Assembly: GCA_017644045.1 (NCBI GenBank)
Contig: JAEPMI010000017.1
Span: forward strand, 84,462-148,461
DNA length: 64,000 bases
Source: Deltaproteobacteria bacterium
GTDB taxonomy: Bacteria; Myxococcota_A; Polyangia; Polyangiales; Houyiibacteriaceae
Direction of reading: 5' to 3'
Shown here: piece by piece, positions 26,406 to 35,402 of the stretch
Layout: each line of letters starts with the position of its first letter
How positions within the stretch are numbered: the first letter of the stretch is position 1
The notes under the pieces: generated by a model
Databases searched by the model: none
What the model was told of the DNA's origin: nothing
What the model saw: only the letters and a program-made list of their open reading frames with translations
Made by a program: the position numbers and the translations under genes

Positions 26406-28528
26406 AGACCTATCAACTCTGCCTGGACGAGAGTGGCCAGTTCGAGGAGGGCGAAACCGAGAAGAAGGGGGGCTTCGAGAGTCAGCTCGTAGGGTTCTTC
26501 GGCCCATCCCACGAAGTCACCGAGGAACGAGCGGAGGGCATGCTCCGGGCCGCGACCCGAGAGGTCGACCTTCCCCTGGAAGAGCAGCTTCACGCGACCG
26601 ACCTCGGGCGGGGGGAGCGGTACGACAAGCTCGCGGAGTTGGTGGTTACCCAAGTCGTCGATGCTGGGTGGCAACCAGTCCGGCTGGTGAACCGTGAGCA
26701 GCTGGCCAAGGAGTCCATCGCGGCCACATACGTCACTCTCGTAGCAGAGCTCTGCGCACAGATCTTCGAGCGCCTCGCTCCTTCGACAGCGGGTGAGGAA
26801 GTAACTCTGGAGCTCTTTTCGGCGCGGGTCAGGGTGAAGGGGGTAGCTGAGATTCCCAATGACCAGTACCTACGAGCGATTCGCCAGCGCATCTCGGATG
26901 TCACTGCTCGGCGTGGACACGCGGCCAGCTCGGCGCGTTGGCATGTCTTGGGAGTAGAGCTTGGCTCAGGCCGATATCGCCGCCGGCTGCAGATCTGCGA
27001 CGTGCTCAGCAACGCCAGCCACGATCGATACAAGAAGGTGGGGAAGGCTGCGAAGAAGACCCTCCGAGAGGCCTTCGGGGACTATGACGTCAGCGTGGCA
27101 TCGGCGGACGTGGAGCGGCGCGCTCGCGCAGCCGAAGAGCAAGGGGCGTTTGGGCTCGCCCTCCGCGCGATCGGAGAGGAGCTGATTGCCGAACGTCTCA
27201 CCAAGGACGCCCAGCGCAGAGTCGGACGGATCCGAGCAAAGCTGCTGGACCGGCTGGCCGCCCTACCCGCTGCGTCCCGGCGAGTTCAGCTGCGCAGTCT
27301 CGAAGATTGGCTGCACTCCATCGCTGAAGAGCGTCGCGACTCGGCGCTTGCCAAGAGCATCATCGAGTGGCTTCGCGGGGACGTGATCAAGCCCCTGCAC
27401 TCCCGGCTACCAGAGCGCGACCCTGCGCTGGCAGCGCACCGACTGGTGGTCCACCGCTACGAGCTGACCCGCGCCAATCACGCTGGCGAGCCGAAGGCCG
27501 CAAGAGATGCGTGCCAGGCCATCGACCAGGCGATCGGAGAGCTCGGTGGGCGATGGGAGCACTCCGAGCCGATCTTGGAAGCGCTGATCCACCAGGCCGT
27601 GCACCTGACGGACTGCTTCGAGCATGAGGAAGCAGCGCGGCGAGCGAAGTCTGTCGCCGACTACTACGGTGAGCTTGGCAGTCTCTTCTCGACGTTGTTG
27701 CCGACGGTCTTCCCGGAACGCATCGGCTCGGACCAGCGCGCTCGAGCGCTGGGGACCGCGCTACAGGCCGAAATGTATCGTGGCCTCCTCGAGCCGGAGC
27801 ACCTTTCGAAGGCGCGGGAGCTCAGCGACGCGGCGCTGTCCGAATTCGAAGCCCCCAGTGACATCGCCCAGCAGCATCAGTATCGAGCGCAGCTCGAGAC
27901 GTACGCGGGAGACTTCGATGCCGCGCTCGCGCACTTGGCCACATCGCTGAGAATCGAGCCCAGCCACACGGCGGTTGGCGAGAAGCTCGAGCACCTGGGT
28001 GGTTTCGCCCAGGGATTCGCCGCGTTGCACTGGGCGCGATTGGTCGCGCACATCCTCGAAGACGGCTCCGATGACCCCGGGCTACTGGCCGCCGTGGACC
28101 GCGCGAAGCTTCACACCCTCGACTGGGTCACTGGCGAGGCTGTGCCCTACCCTGCTCACGGTGTTCGGAGGCACTTGGCGCGCATCCAAGGGGCACGCGG
28201 CGACCTCGATGGGGCGAGCTCGACCCTTGGCCACCTTCGCCGGCTGCGGGAGAAGGAGGAGCGTCCCCTCTTCACGCTCATCGACGGGGCAGCGCACGCT
28301 CGAGTGGTCAGCAGCTTGCTCCGCGACCACCGGAACGCGGCCCGGGACCTGACCCGGAAGGCGCCCGTGGGGACGCTGATGCGGCTCGCGTCGAGCTACC
28401 AGAGCGAGATGCCCAAGCTATCGGAAGCCGCCCGGTCCATGGGGGAAGCGCTCGAGAAGGCGGAAGACGAGTCGTGGGATCGCGCCGCCACACGACTCTT
28501 CCGGGCAGCGGCTCACGTCGGCTTCTAG
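26402..28528 (+). CDS. DUF3800-like domain fused to TPR-like repeats
   Basis: A 708-residue protein. GTG 26402 overlaps the kinase-HEPN stop (GTGA), so the two are coupled. The N-terminus YQLCLDESGQFEEGE has the DUF3800 signature, and a later stretch with YRRRLQICDVLSNA matches the C-terminal part of that RNase H-like domain. Residues about 250-700 are helical repeats of TPR type with regular A-L and Y/W positions. The TPR part probably binds a partner protein, perhaps the upstream kinase. The downstream gap holds ECF-type promoter site 4. Confidence 0.75.
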   Translation: MKTYQLCLDESGQFEEGETEKKGGFESQLVGFFGPSHEVTEERAEGMLRAATREVDLPLEEQLHATDLGRGERYDKLAELVVTQVVDAGWQPVRLVNREQLAKESIAATYVTLVAELCAQIFERLAPSTAGEEVTLELFSARVRVKGVAEIPNDQYLRAIRQRISDVTARRGHAASSARWHVLGVELGSGRYRRRLQICDVLSNASHDRYKKVGKAAKKTLREAFGDYDVSVASADVERRARAAEEQGAFGLALRAIGEELIAERLTKDAQRRVGRIRAKLLDRLAALPAASRRVQLRSLEDWLHSIAEERRDSALAKSIIEWLRGDVIKPLHSRLPERDPALAAHRLVVHRYELTRANHAGEPKAARDACQAIDQAIGELGGRWEHSEPILEALIHQAVHLTDCFEHEEAARRAKSVADYYGELGSLFSTLLPTVFPERIGSDQRARALGTALQAEMYRGLLEPEHLSKARELSDAALSEFEAPSDIAQQHQYRAQLETYAGDFDAALAHLATSLRIEPSHTAVGEKLEHLGGFAQGFAALHWARLVAHILEDGSDDPGLLAAVDRAKLHTLDWVTGEAVPYPAHGVRRHLARIQGARGDLDGASSTLGHLRRLREKEERPLFTLIDGAAHARVVSSLLRDHRNAARDLTRKAPVGTLMRLASSYQSEMPKLSEAARSMGEALEKAEDESWDRAATRLFRAAAHVGF

Positions 28529-28535
28529 CCTTCGC

Positions 28536-28563
28536 TGTCAGATACGCGCTTCTGGCAGGTCGA
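28536..28563 (+). promoter_or_regulatory. Island ECF-type promoter, site 4
   Basis: TGTCAGATA at 28536-28544, 13 nt, then GGTCGA at 28558-28563. The -35 half and spacing match; the -10 half has G for C at the first base. It points at the gene starting at 28589, which has GGAGAGGGAG upstream of its ATG. Confidence 0.6.
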
Positions 28564-28588
28564 CCTATGGAGAGGGAGAAGAACCCAG

Positions 28589-29029
28589 ATGCAGTGGCAC
28601 GAGATCGTGGTTCAGACCGGACAGAAGCGAAAGGCCCAGTACCTCACGCACGAACGCACCTTGATCGACGCAGTTCGAGCCGTGTGTGGTCCCCGCAAGA
28701 GTGTCCAACTGGTTCGCATGGCACCCACCCAGCCACGTGGCACCCGGCGGGGGCAGTGGCGCCTTTCGGTGTGGATCGGTGCGTCACAGCGTGTCCCGCG
28801 AGTGGCTCAGGACCTGGTCGCCACGCTTCAAGACGCGACGGGATCCGACTGTCGCGTGGTCGGCACACGTCAGCCGTTGCCGCGCGCGCTCACGCTGAAC
28901 GTACGGGGCGAGATCGACTTGTGGGTTCGCCCAGAGCACCATGGCAACCGTATTCCGACGAGCAGCTCAGGTGCGTGCTGGGTCAGCCGCCAACCGAACA
29001 CGCGATTCGTTCCTTGGCAGACGAGCTAG
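28589..29029 (+). CDS. Small unknown protein behind ECF-type promoter
   Basis: A 146-residue protein with a good ribosome-binding site (GAGAGGGAG about 12 nt upstream). The sequence is mixed alpha/beta with alternating strands (HEIVVQTG, WRLSVWIG, LTLNVRGEIDLWV) and few charged clusters. The last 35 residues become Ser/Asn-rich and overlap the next gene in another frame, so the natural protein may end earlier or continue into the next frame through a -1 shift. Not assigned to a family. Confidence 0.5.
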   Translation: MQWHEIVVQTGQKRKAQYLTHERTLIDAVRAVCGPRKSVQLVRMAPTQPRGTRRGQWRLSVWIGASQRVPRVAQDLVATLQDATGSDCRVVGTRQPLPRALTLNVRGEIDLWVRPEHHGNRIPTSSSGACWVSRQPNTRFVPWQTS

Positions 29030-29943
29030 GCCGCAGCCAAAGCGCGATTCGAGAGATCTACGCCATTGCCGTGACCCGACGTGGCCAGCTCAACCCTGAG
29101 ATGGCTGCGGGCGCGTTCTGGCGGCAGGTCCGGCGCATCGCAGGCGAGCTGGGATGGCTTACCGTCGGGAAGCGTGAGCTCGAAGAGCTCGCCCGCGAAC
29201 GACATCGGCAGGAGCGGCCACGAAGCCGTAACTGGTTCATCGGCCGGAAGCGCGACGGGAAAGTGACCCACGCCTTCCTACTGAGCTTCCGAGTCGACTC
29301 CGGGTTTCGGTTCGAGAGAGTCGACGACCTCTCGAACGACGAGAAGACTCAGCTCGAGGAGCTTCTCTCGACCTCCCGTTGGGTCGGGACCGGCGGTGAG
29401 ACCAGCGAGGGCATCCAATGGGACGGCCGAACTGAGGTATTCCCTGGCACCGCTGAGCACCTGAACGCGTGCTTGTTCGAGCTTCGTTCCGGCCTCCAGG
29501 TCATGGCATCAGAGCCAGCCGTGTCCTTCGAGGAGACGGTCCGCCGTGTCGAGAAGAACTGGGCAGTCGCTGCCGCCCACGAGGAGGGCCTGATCATTCG
29601 GCGAACCTATCGACTCGAAGGAGGCGCCGAATGGCCGCACCACCTACACGCAAGCGCAGAAGACTTCCGACGGAGCTTCGCCACTTGGCCGAACATCATG
29701 CTCGCCAGCCAATCGACCTACGAGCACATGGAGAAGACCGCCGACCACGGGAGCGTGCGCTCGGACGAGGGCGACAACCCTGAGCCTGGTGAGCACCCGA
29801 TGCTCTCGTCGTTCGTGAACGCTGACTATGAGCTCGAGATGGCCATCGACGATGAGCTCGAGCTGCACGTCGCGGTGCTTCTATTCGATGCTTACCCACA
29901 TGCGGACGAGCCGGTGCCCGAGGAGGACACCCCGACCAGTTGA
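28921..29943 (+). CDS. Unknown protein with N-terminal HTH-like helices
   Basis: A 340-residue protein in a different frame from the preceding gene, overlapping it by 109 bp. GTG 28921 is the last start that keeps the N-terminal unit PYSDEQLRCVLG, EHAIRSLADELGRSQSAIRE, which has the look of a small HTH. The rest is mixed beta (THAFLLSFRVDSGFRFERV) and helical, ending in an Asp/Glu-rich tail. No family is recognised. The ribosome-binding site is weak, which fits either coupling to the upstream gene or a frameshift product. Confidence 0.5.
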   Translation: MGSPRAPWQPYSDEQLRCVLGQPPTEHAIRSLADELGRSQSAIREIYAIAVTRRGQLNPEMAAGAFWRQVRRIAGELGWLTVGKRELEELARERHRQERPRSRNWFIGRKRDGKVTHAFLLSFRVDSGFRFERVDDLSNDEKTQLEELLSTSRWVGTGGETSEGIQWDGRTEVFPGTAEHLNACLFELRSGLQVMASEPAVSFEETVRRVEKNWAVAAAHEEGLIIRRTYRLEGGAEWPHHLHASAEDFRRSFATWPNIMLASQSTYEHMEKTADHGSVRSDEGDNPEPGEHPMLSSFVNADYELEMAIDDELELHVAVLLFDAYPHADEPVPEEDTPTS

Positions 29944-29978
29944 TTGACCGGAGCGAGTCTCTGAGCAAAATCGGTCAA
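29944..29978. other. Inverted repeat TTGACCG / CGGTCAA
   Basis: TTGACCG at 29944-29950 and CGGTCAA at 29972-29978 form a perfect 7-bp inverted repeat with a 21-nt gap, directly after the stop of the 28921 gene. It could be a terminator or an operator for the HEPN gene downstream. The rest of the gap to 30138 holds a small open frame. Confidence 0.3.
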
Positions 29979-30018
29979 CCGATGCAGCAAGGTGGCTGCC
30001 CGTAGTAGGGTGATTCCC

Positions 30019-30141
30019 ATGGCATCCGTGGGACCCGGCCGAAGCGGTAGCCTCCCGGGCGGTCGAGCCTCTCCGCGTCAGGTCACCCCAGCAGCGCAGG
30101 TCTCCCTCCAGACGCTTCGCGTCCGAGAACAACGTCGGTGA
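30019..30141 (+). CDS. Possible 40-residue leader ORF upstream of membrane HEPN gene
   Basis: ATG 30019 opens a 40-codon frame rich in Arg, Gly, Ser and Gln, whose TGA overlaps the GTG start at 30138 as GTGA. Such exact overlap is typical of translational coupling. The peptide has no recognised motif and the ribosome-binding site is weak, so it may be chance. If real, it could be a leader peptide or a small antitoxin for the HEPN protein. Confidence 0.3.
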   Translation: MASVGPGRSGSLPGGRASPRQVTPAAQVSLQTLRVREQRR

Positions 30142-31877
30142 GTCGCGACAAGGACAGGTGGAAGACGTTCGCTCACCAGAGCACGGTGCAGATGTGGGGT
30201 CGGCCCCCGATCCTGCTGACAGAGTTGGGTCGGATGGTGTCCCCCACGAGCGCGGACTACCCCTCCCAACTCTTCGACCTGCTCGAGACCACGCTGGCCA
30301 TTGGCGGCGCCTACGGGTTGATGCGCACACAACGAAGGGCCAGCCCGAATGAATGGCAAGCCATTGTCCAGGACACCGCTGCCCTGCTCGATTCCCCAAC
30401 GGTGGGCACCCGAGCTCAGCTGATACGGCGCCTCGACAAGCACGAGCGGGGCGTGTCCGGCTGGCTCCTGAAGCAGCGATGTCGTGACGAGCTCACGTAC
30501 TTGGTCGAAGTGGTTTCACCAGATCAGCTTCCAAAGCGGCGGCGACCAGCGCTCAGCACTGCGCTGAGCGCATTGTGCGCAGCGAGAAACGGAGTCGCGC
30601 ATCCGGGGTCGCTCACCCCGGAGCAACGCAAGCTGCTGATTGACGGTCGACTGTTCGAGGCTGCGATCAAGGTGCTGATCGAGGAGAACGAGCTCTTTTC
30701 TCCCAGTGTCCTTCGCGTGGACGAGTACGGCACCTTGAGCGATGGACAGCCAGGAGTTCGCGCAACCCGCTTCTCCGGCGAGAGCCCATTCCGGTACAAG
30801 GACCACGCGGTCATCGAGAACCCGTCGGGAGCGAAGCCGGGCCAGCTCTTTCTCACCCTCGAGCCACCTCTCCTTCTGCACCCCTTGTTCCAAGAGCGAC
30901 GGGACGAGGTCTTCCTCTTCTGGGAGCTCGAGAAGGGACGACCTTTGCTGCGGCATCCTGGTTCGAACACCAAGGTCGAGGATGCGTTGGTGGGCGAGTT
31001 CCTCAGCTTGGATCCCGCGAGCTTCGGTATGGCGCGTGAGAAGGCGTCCGCGTTGGGATGGGAAGAAGCTGTTGCGAGTACGGGGCCGACTGGGCGGAAG
31101 AAGCCACGGCGCGCGAAAGCGGCACGACAGCAGAAGCGCAAGCGAGCCGCCCGCAATAAGGAGCAGAAGGCCGTTCAACCCGTCGTTCGGGTCGCCGCCG
31201 ACCCAGCACCGGCGACCACGGCGCCAGCGAAGCACGGCCCGACCCTGCAGTCGCACCAGGCGCCTCGAGTGCTAATCTGGGTGCGAACGACCGTTGCCTT
31301 GATCGTGTTGAGCTTGGCCGGACTCGGTGGCCTGGCGTTCTGGCTTGGCAATCGAGCTGACTTCCACGCGCCCATGGGCGGCTCGGCGGGACAATCCCGC
31401 GGGCCCACCGACGCGAGCGCACACCCCAGCTCTTCTCCGCCGCCACAGAGGGATGGCGCGGGGTGTGGGGAGCTCAGTGCTGACCCATCGACCATCGACC
31501 GATTGGACGATTGGCATGACTGGCGATGCAAGTCGGAAGAGAACGTGTCTCGACGAATCTGGGCATCCTGTCTACGCCACGGGCACTATGACTCCGTTCA
31601 CACCCAAGGCTGCCCTGGCGAGGAGCGGTGTTGTCCGCCGGATGCGGAGAGTGCGTGGCGCCAGGAGGAGCAGATCCGGCGGCTGATTCGCAGCCACTGT
31701 GGTCACCCTCGAGCCCACCACCGGGACAGCTTCACCGATTGGGACAGCTACCGATGTCGCGCCGAGGGTGAGGTCGACGGGGCAACTTGGCGGAGGTGCC
31801 TGAGGCGGTCCGAGTACAGCGATCAGGTAGGCCGGGGCTGTATCGAGGGAATGCTCTGCTGTCACGTCGACGACTGA
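30138..31877 (+). CDS. Membrane-anchored HEPN protein with Cys-rich repeats outside
   Basis: A 579-residue protein. Residues 1-190 are helical with CAARNGVAHPG near 146-156, an intact HEPN R-N-x-x-x-H motif. The shared beta-module follows (GQLFLTLEPP, LHPLF, DEVFLFWEL). A Lys/Arg-rich stretch precedes a single hydrophobic helix at about 378-403, predicting a cytoplasmic RNase. The C-terminus beyond the membrane carries two copies of a module with W-x-x-(W/Y)-R-C, E-x-x-V, W-x-x-C-L-R, Y, G-C and C-C: a disulphide-rich external domain. GTG 30138 overlaps a small upstream ORF; ATG 30192 is the alternative. A signal sensed outside may activate RNA cleavage inside. Confidence 0.75.
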   Translation: MSRDKDRWKTFAHQSTVQMWGRPPILLTELGRMVSPTSADYPSQLFDLLETTLAIGGAYGLMRTQRRASPNEWQAIVQDTAALLDSPTVGTRAQLIRRLDKHERGVSGWLLKQRCRDELTYLVEVVSPDQLPKRRRPALSTALSALCAARNGVAHPGSLTPEQRKLLIDGRLFEAAIKVLIEENELFSPSVLRVDEYGTLSDGQPGVRATRFSGESPFRYKDHAVIENPSGAKPGQLFLTLEPPLLLHPLFQERRDEVFLFWELEKGRPLLRHPGSNTKVEDALVGEFLSLDPASFGMAREKASALGWEEAVASTGPTGRKKPRRAKAARQQKRKRAARNKEQKAVQPVVRVAADPAPATTAPAKHGPTLQSHQAPRVLIWVRTTVALIVLSLAGLGGLAFWLGNRADFHAPMGGSAGQSRGPTDASAHPSSSPPPQRDGAGCGELSADPSTIDRLDDWHDWRCKSEENVSRRIWASCLRHGHYDSVHTQGCPGEERCCPPDAESAWRQEEQIRRLIRSHCGHPRAHHRDSFTDWDSYRCRAEGEVDGATWRRCLRRSEYSDQVGRGCIEGMLCCHVDD

Positions 31878-31973
31878 GTCTCGGTAGCTATGTGATTGGC
31901 CCGCAGGCACCCAGCTCTGAACCGGTCTGCGACTGCTCGTCAGCCCGAGGCCGCACTTCCGGTATCGTGGGGC

Positions 31974-33869
31974 ATGTTGGAAGATCCGATGCCCTGGCTC
32001 GAGATCATCGAGTCCAGGAGTGGTGACTCGCACCAGTTCGCCCCCGGGGCGATCATCGCCGGCCGCGGCGAGGCCTGTGACCTTCAGCTAGCTGACACCA
32101 GCATCTCGCGCTTTCACGCACTGCTGTTTGCCGAAGGGGGGCGCTGGCACATCCGGGACCTTCGCTCATCCAACGGGGTCACCGTGTGGCAGGGCGGAGC
32201 CGAACTCATACCAGGCCTTGCGCAGCACGACGGAACCGTCGACCTCCGCGATGGGGACACGGTGGAGCTGGGGGACGTCGAGCTTCGAATCCGTCTGACC
32301 GCTCCACTCGACTCTCCAGCCCGAAGCCTAGCTGAGGTCGTCAAACGCGTCGTCAGAGCAAGTGAGCTACCCGCGAGCCACTTGGTGGTCCGTGAGACCA
32401 CCTTCTCGCTAACGCACCTCCTTGGCCAAGGGGATCCGCTCGCAGATGCGGAGTGCTTAGGTGTACTCCATGGAGCCCAGAGCACCTTCCATATTCCTCA
32501 CCACTTCGGCAGCGAGGGGTTCACTCAAGTCTGGCTAATCAATGGCGATCAGTATGCAGGACTATCAGCACTTGAACCGACAGCACTCGACGGCCTGGTC
32601 GAGGAACCCGCCTCGAGGAACGGCTGGCGACAGGCCTGTGCATGCCCCATCGACACTGACGAGACCGCCGATCTGCTGAAGACCATCAACCGGATGCTTG
32701 GTTGGTCCAAGATGACTCGCACGGTCGCCGGCGTTGGTGCTCAACCCGTCTGGTTCTCAGATCACTGGGGATCGTGGAGCCGTCGCGCGAGCGCAGCGAG
32801 CCACTGGGTGTTCTTCACGCCGGCATCGACGGCCGACTCGAGAGCTGCGCGCTCGGAGTTCGCACGGGCCCTCAGGGGCGGCGACACTGATGAGCGTTGG
32901 TGGTTGTGCGGAACCGACTACTTCACGGCGGCCGCCACCAACGCTCGGGAAGAGGAGATTCGCCGCCTCAACTCCGAGCTTAGGTGCACGGAGCTGCTCG
33001 TACATCGCGCGGGAGACGAGCCCGAAGCATGGCTCGAAGCGTTTCGAACGCGCGGCAGCCGGGTAGCAACATTGGACTCGATATCGACGCCAATCGCGCG
33101 GCTGCTGGCAGAGGTGGACTCGTCCCATTTCGAAAACCCAGAGGTCGAGCTACCCGCACTACTGGAGGGAACGCTGCGGACCGTGGCGATGCTTGCGGTC
33201 TCCTTCGCGGTCCGGGGTGCTCTCGAGGGTGGGGGCAGGGTTATCCTCGACTGGGATTGGAAGCGAACGGGCGCGTCAAACGCGATGCTCTTCCTGCTCA
33301 AGCGACTCGAGAAGGCGGAGGTGCCGAAGGTGCTGACCTCGATCGGCCGCGGGGAGCTTGGGCGGTGCCTGCGGCGCGCCGTCGGGCGACGCAACCAACT
33401 GGTGCACGAGAGAAGCGACAGCCCGGCGCTCATCGAAGACACCGAGGTCGTCTCTGCAGCACTACAAACGCTTCTGGAGCATCTCGCCACACTGCCAGCC
33501 GAGCTGCTGCAGGTTCGTGCGGTTCGTCCTCTGCGCGGCAGTGCCGGGCCCAGGCCGCGGCTGAAGATTGAAGCGCGCATGTTGAAGGGGATGTTTCCTC
33601 GTCCGTACCAAGAAGAGGTGGTCGAAGGGGCGCTTCTCGACCCGGGCTTGTGGATGCGATCGACCGACGGCTGGTATCGACTGAGTCCCATTCTCGACTG
33701 GGTCCAGTGCGGGTCATGCGGGCGGTGGGACCTCTTCGTGATGCGTCGCTTTTCCACGAAAGACGGCATCGCGAGCGTCGAGCAACGGGGGCTCAGCCAC
33801 GGGCGCCACGTACGGACGATCGATGTTCGCCTCGACGAGTCCCCAGAGCTCGCGGCCCTCGACTCCTAG
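31974..33869 (+). CDS. FHA-HEPN protein with Cys-containing C-terminal module
   Basis: A 631-residue protein. The N-terminus is a phosphothreonine-binding FHA domain: IIAGRGEACDLQL, SISRFHALL and a late SSNG give the Gly-Arg, Ser-Arg-x-x-His and Asn-Gly signature. A 300-residue middle of unknown fold follows. The helical region contains VGRRNQLVHER near 470-479, an intact HEPN motif. The C-terminus shares the module of the other HEPN proteins, here with CGSC (GWYRLSPIL, then RWDLFVM) that may bind zinc. FHA suggests recruitment to a phosphoprotein, most simply the island kinase product. ATG 31974 is chosen; ATG 31989 has a better GGAAG site. Confidence 0.8.
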   Translation: MLEDPMPWLEIIESRSGDSHQFAPGAIIAGRGEACDLQLADTSISRFHALLFAEGGRWHIRDLRSSNGVTVWQGGAELIPGLAQHDGTVDLRDGDTVELGDVELRIRLTAPLDSPARSLAEVVKRVVRASELPASHLVVRETTFSLTHLLGQGDPLADAECLGVLHGAQSTFHIPHHFGSEGFTQVWLINGDQYAGLSALEPTALDGLVEEPASRNGWRQACACPIDTDETADLLKTINRMLGWSKMTRTVAGVGAQPVWFSDHWGSWSRRASAASHWVFFTPASTADSRAARSEFARALRGGDTDERWWLCGTDYFTAAATNAREEEIRRLNSELRCTELLVHRAGDEPEAWLEAFRTRGSRVATLDSISTPIARLLAEVDSSHFENPEVELPALLEGTLRTVAMLAVSFAVRGALEGGGRVILDWDWKRTGASNAMLFLLKRLEKAEVPKVLTSIGRGELGRCLRRAVGRRNQLVHERSDSPALIEDTEVVSAALQTLLEHLATLPAELLQVRAVRPLRGSAGPRPRLKIEARMLKGMFPRPYQEEVVEGALLDPGLWMRSTDGWYRLSPILDWVQCGSCGRWDLFVMRRFSTKDGIASVEQRGLSHGRHVRTIDVRLDESPELAALDS

Positions 33870-33895
33870 CGAGGCTGAAGCGCCGACCTGCGACC

Positions 33896-33923
33896 TGTCA
33901 GATCGTGCTGCCCGCTGCGTCTC
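33896..33923 (+). promoter_or_regulatory. Island ECF-type promoter, site 5
   Basis: TGTCAGATC at 33896-33904, 13 nt, then CGTCTC at 33918-33923: a full match. It drives the GHKL ATPase gene, whose ATG at 33940 has GAGGAG just upstream. Confidence 0.8.
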
Positions 33924-33939
33924 TTCCCCCGAGGAGACG

Positions 33940-35324
33940 ATGATGACTAAGCCCCCTACCAAGCCTGCCGCGCTCTCGCCGATGAAGGTCAGCGGCATCC
34001 AGAACCTGGTCGAGCGCGCCTACCGCGAGAGCGGGTACAACCAGCACGTCCGCGAGGCCACCCGGAACTCGATGGAGGCGGGCGCCACCCGGATCGAGAT
34101 CGGGCCGGAGTGGCAGGCAGTGGAGAACCTGCAGGTGTACCGGCTGATGATCGCCGACGACGGCAAGGGCATGAGCGCCGAGGAAATCCTCGGGTTCCTG
34201 AACACCTTCGGTGGCGGATCCGTGGCGCCAAGCATTTCGTGGAGTACCCGGCGGCCAAGAGCGGCAAGCTCGCCGCGTCCGGCACGCTGACCATGGGCGA
34301 CGGGACGGAGCTCGACTGGTACTTCTGGGAAGGAGATCGGCCGATGGTCCACTCCTACGCCCAGCGCTCCGGATACATCGCTGCGCTCTACGACAACGAG
34401 CTCTACGACCCCCAGACCAAGGCCGCCCACTTCCGCCGCTTCGGCATCGTCGACCGGAGCATACGGGAGAACGTGACCCTCATCGTGCGGCCGCCGAGTC
34501 TCGCAGACGGGGTCGGCGTGTACCCCGACACGGCGCGTGCTTCCCTCAAGGTCATGGGCAGCAAGGATGCGGGCGGACCGCTTCCGTGGGCAGAGTGGGG
34601 CGAGGAGTTCGCCCACGAGATGCCCGAGGCGCTCCGCAAGGCCATCATCGCAGCCACGAGCGGGAGCAGCGGCTCCTTGTCCGACCCCCAGTGGCGCGAG
34701 CGACTGAAGGACCGCTTCGGCAAGCGGTGGAAGAGCACCCGCTACGTGGTGGACCCGAAGGGAGTCGACACGACCGACCCGGACGAGGCCGGAAGCGAGC
34801 CCAAAGAGCCGACCACCGAGCGGCCCGGCACCGGGGAGCCCGGTGGCACTGGCGGCAGGGGCGGTGGGGAGCGGAAGGGCACCAAGCCCAAGGGCTCCCG
34901 GCCGGCGCAGAAGAAGAAGACCGCCGCCGGTCTGCCCGACTACCGCTGGGTACCCGCCGACGACCTCGGTGAGGTGGCGGCCGCAGTCTGGCAGCCCAAC
35001 GACCCGAGCCACCCCAATGGCGTGGTGCTCATGAACGCCGAGTTCCCCGGCTTCGTGGAGGTGGTACAGTACTGGACCTCGCGCTACCCGGATGTCCACG
35101 CGGAGAAGGTGCGTGAGACAATCCACGAGACCTACGGCCAGGCGATGATCGCCCGCATCGCCCATTCGGAGGCGCTCCGTGGCCGCCCGGAGTGGGCCAG
35201 CCAGCTGGACCAGCTCCGCAGTCCGGAGGCCCTGACCATGGCCGCGCTCGGCCTCTTCAGCGAAGACTCTCTGATCGCCACCCGGCTCGGCGGCCTGCTC
35301 GGCAAGCGGTCGAAGGTCGCTTGA
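33940..35324 (+). pseudogene. GHKL ATPase-like gene with a frameshift
   Basis: The first frame (33940 to about 34220) gives a GHKL ATPase start: N-box ATRNSMEAGATRIEIG, G1-box DDGKGMSAEEIL and FLNTFGGGS. Reading then continues sensibly only in the -1 frame (about 34220-35324: GAKHFVEYP, then a long alpha/beta region with DGTELDWYFWEGDRP and a Lys/Gly-rich linker to a C-terminal helical domain). The original frame runs on as low-quality sequence to 34290. A one-base loss near 34205-34240 explains this; a programmed shift or sequencing error is possible. The intact protein would be about 460 residues. ATP-driven proteins of this type are common in defence loci. Confidence 0.7.
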
Positions 35325-35402
35325 CCGAGCGGCGACCGAGCACGCAGTATCAGCGCCCGAATCCACCCTGGCTGTTCAACCGAATCGAGTATCATCCACC
35401 CG

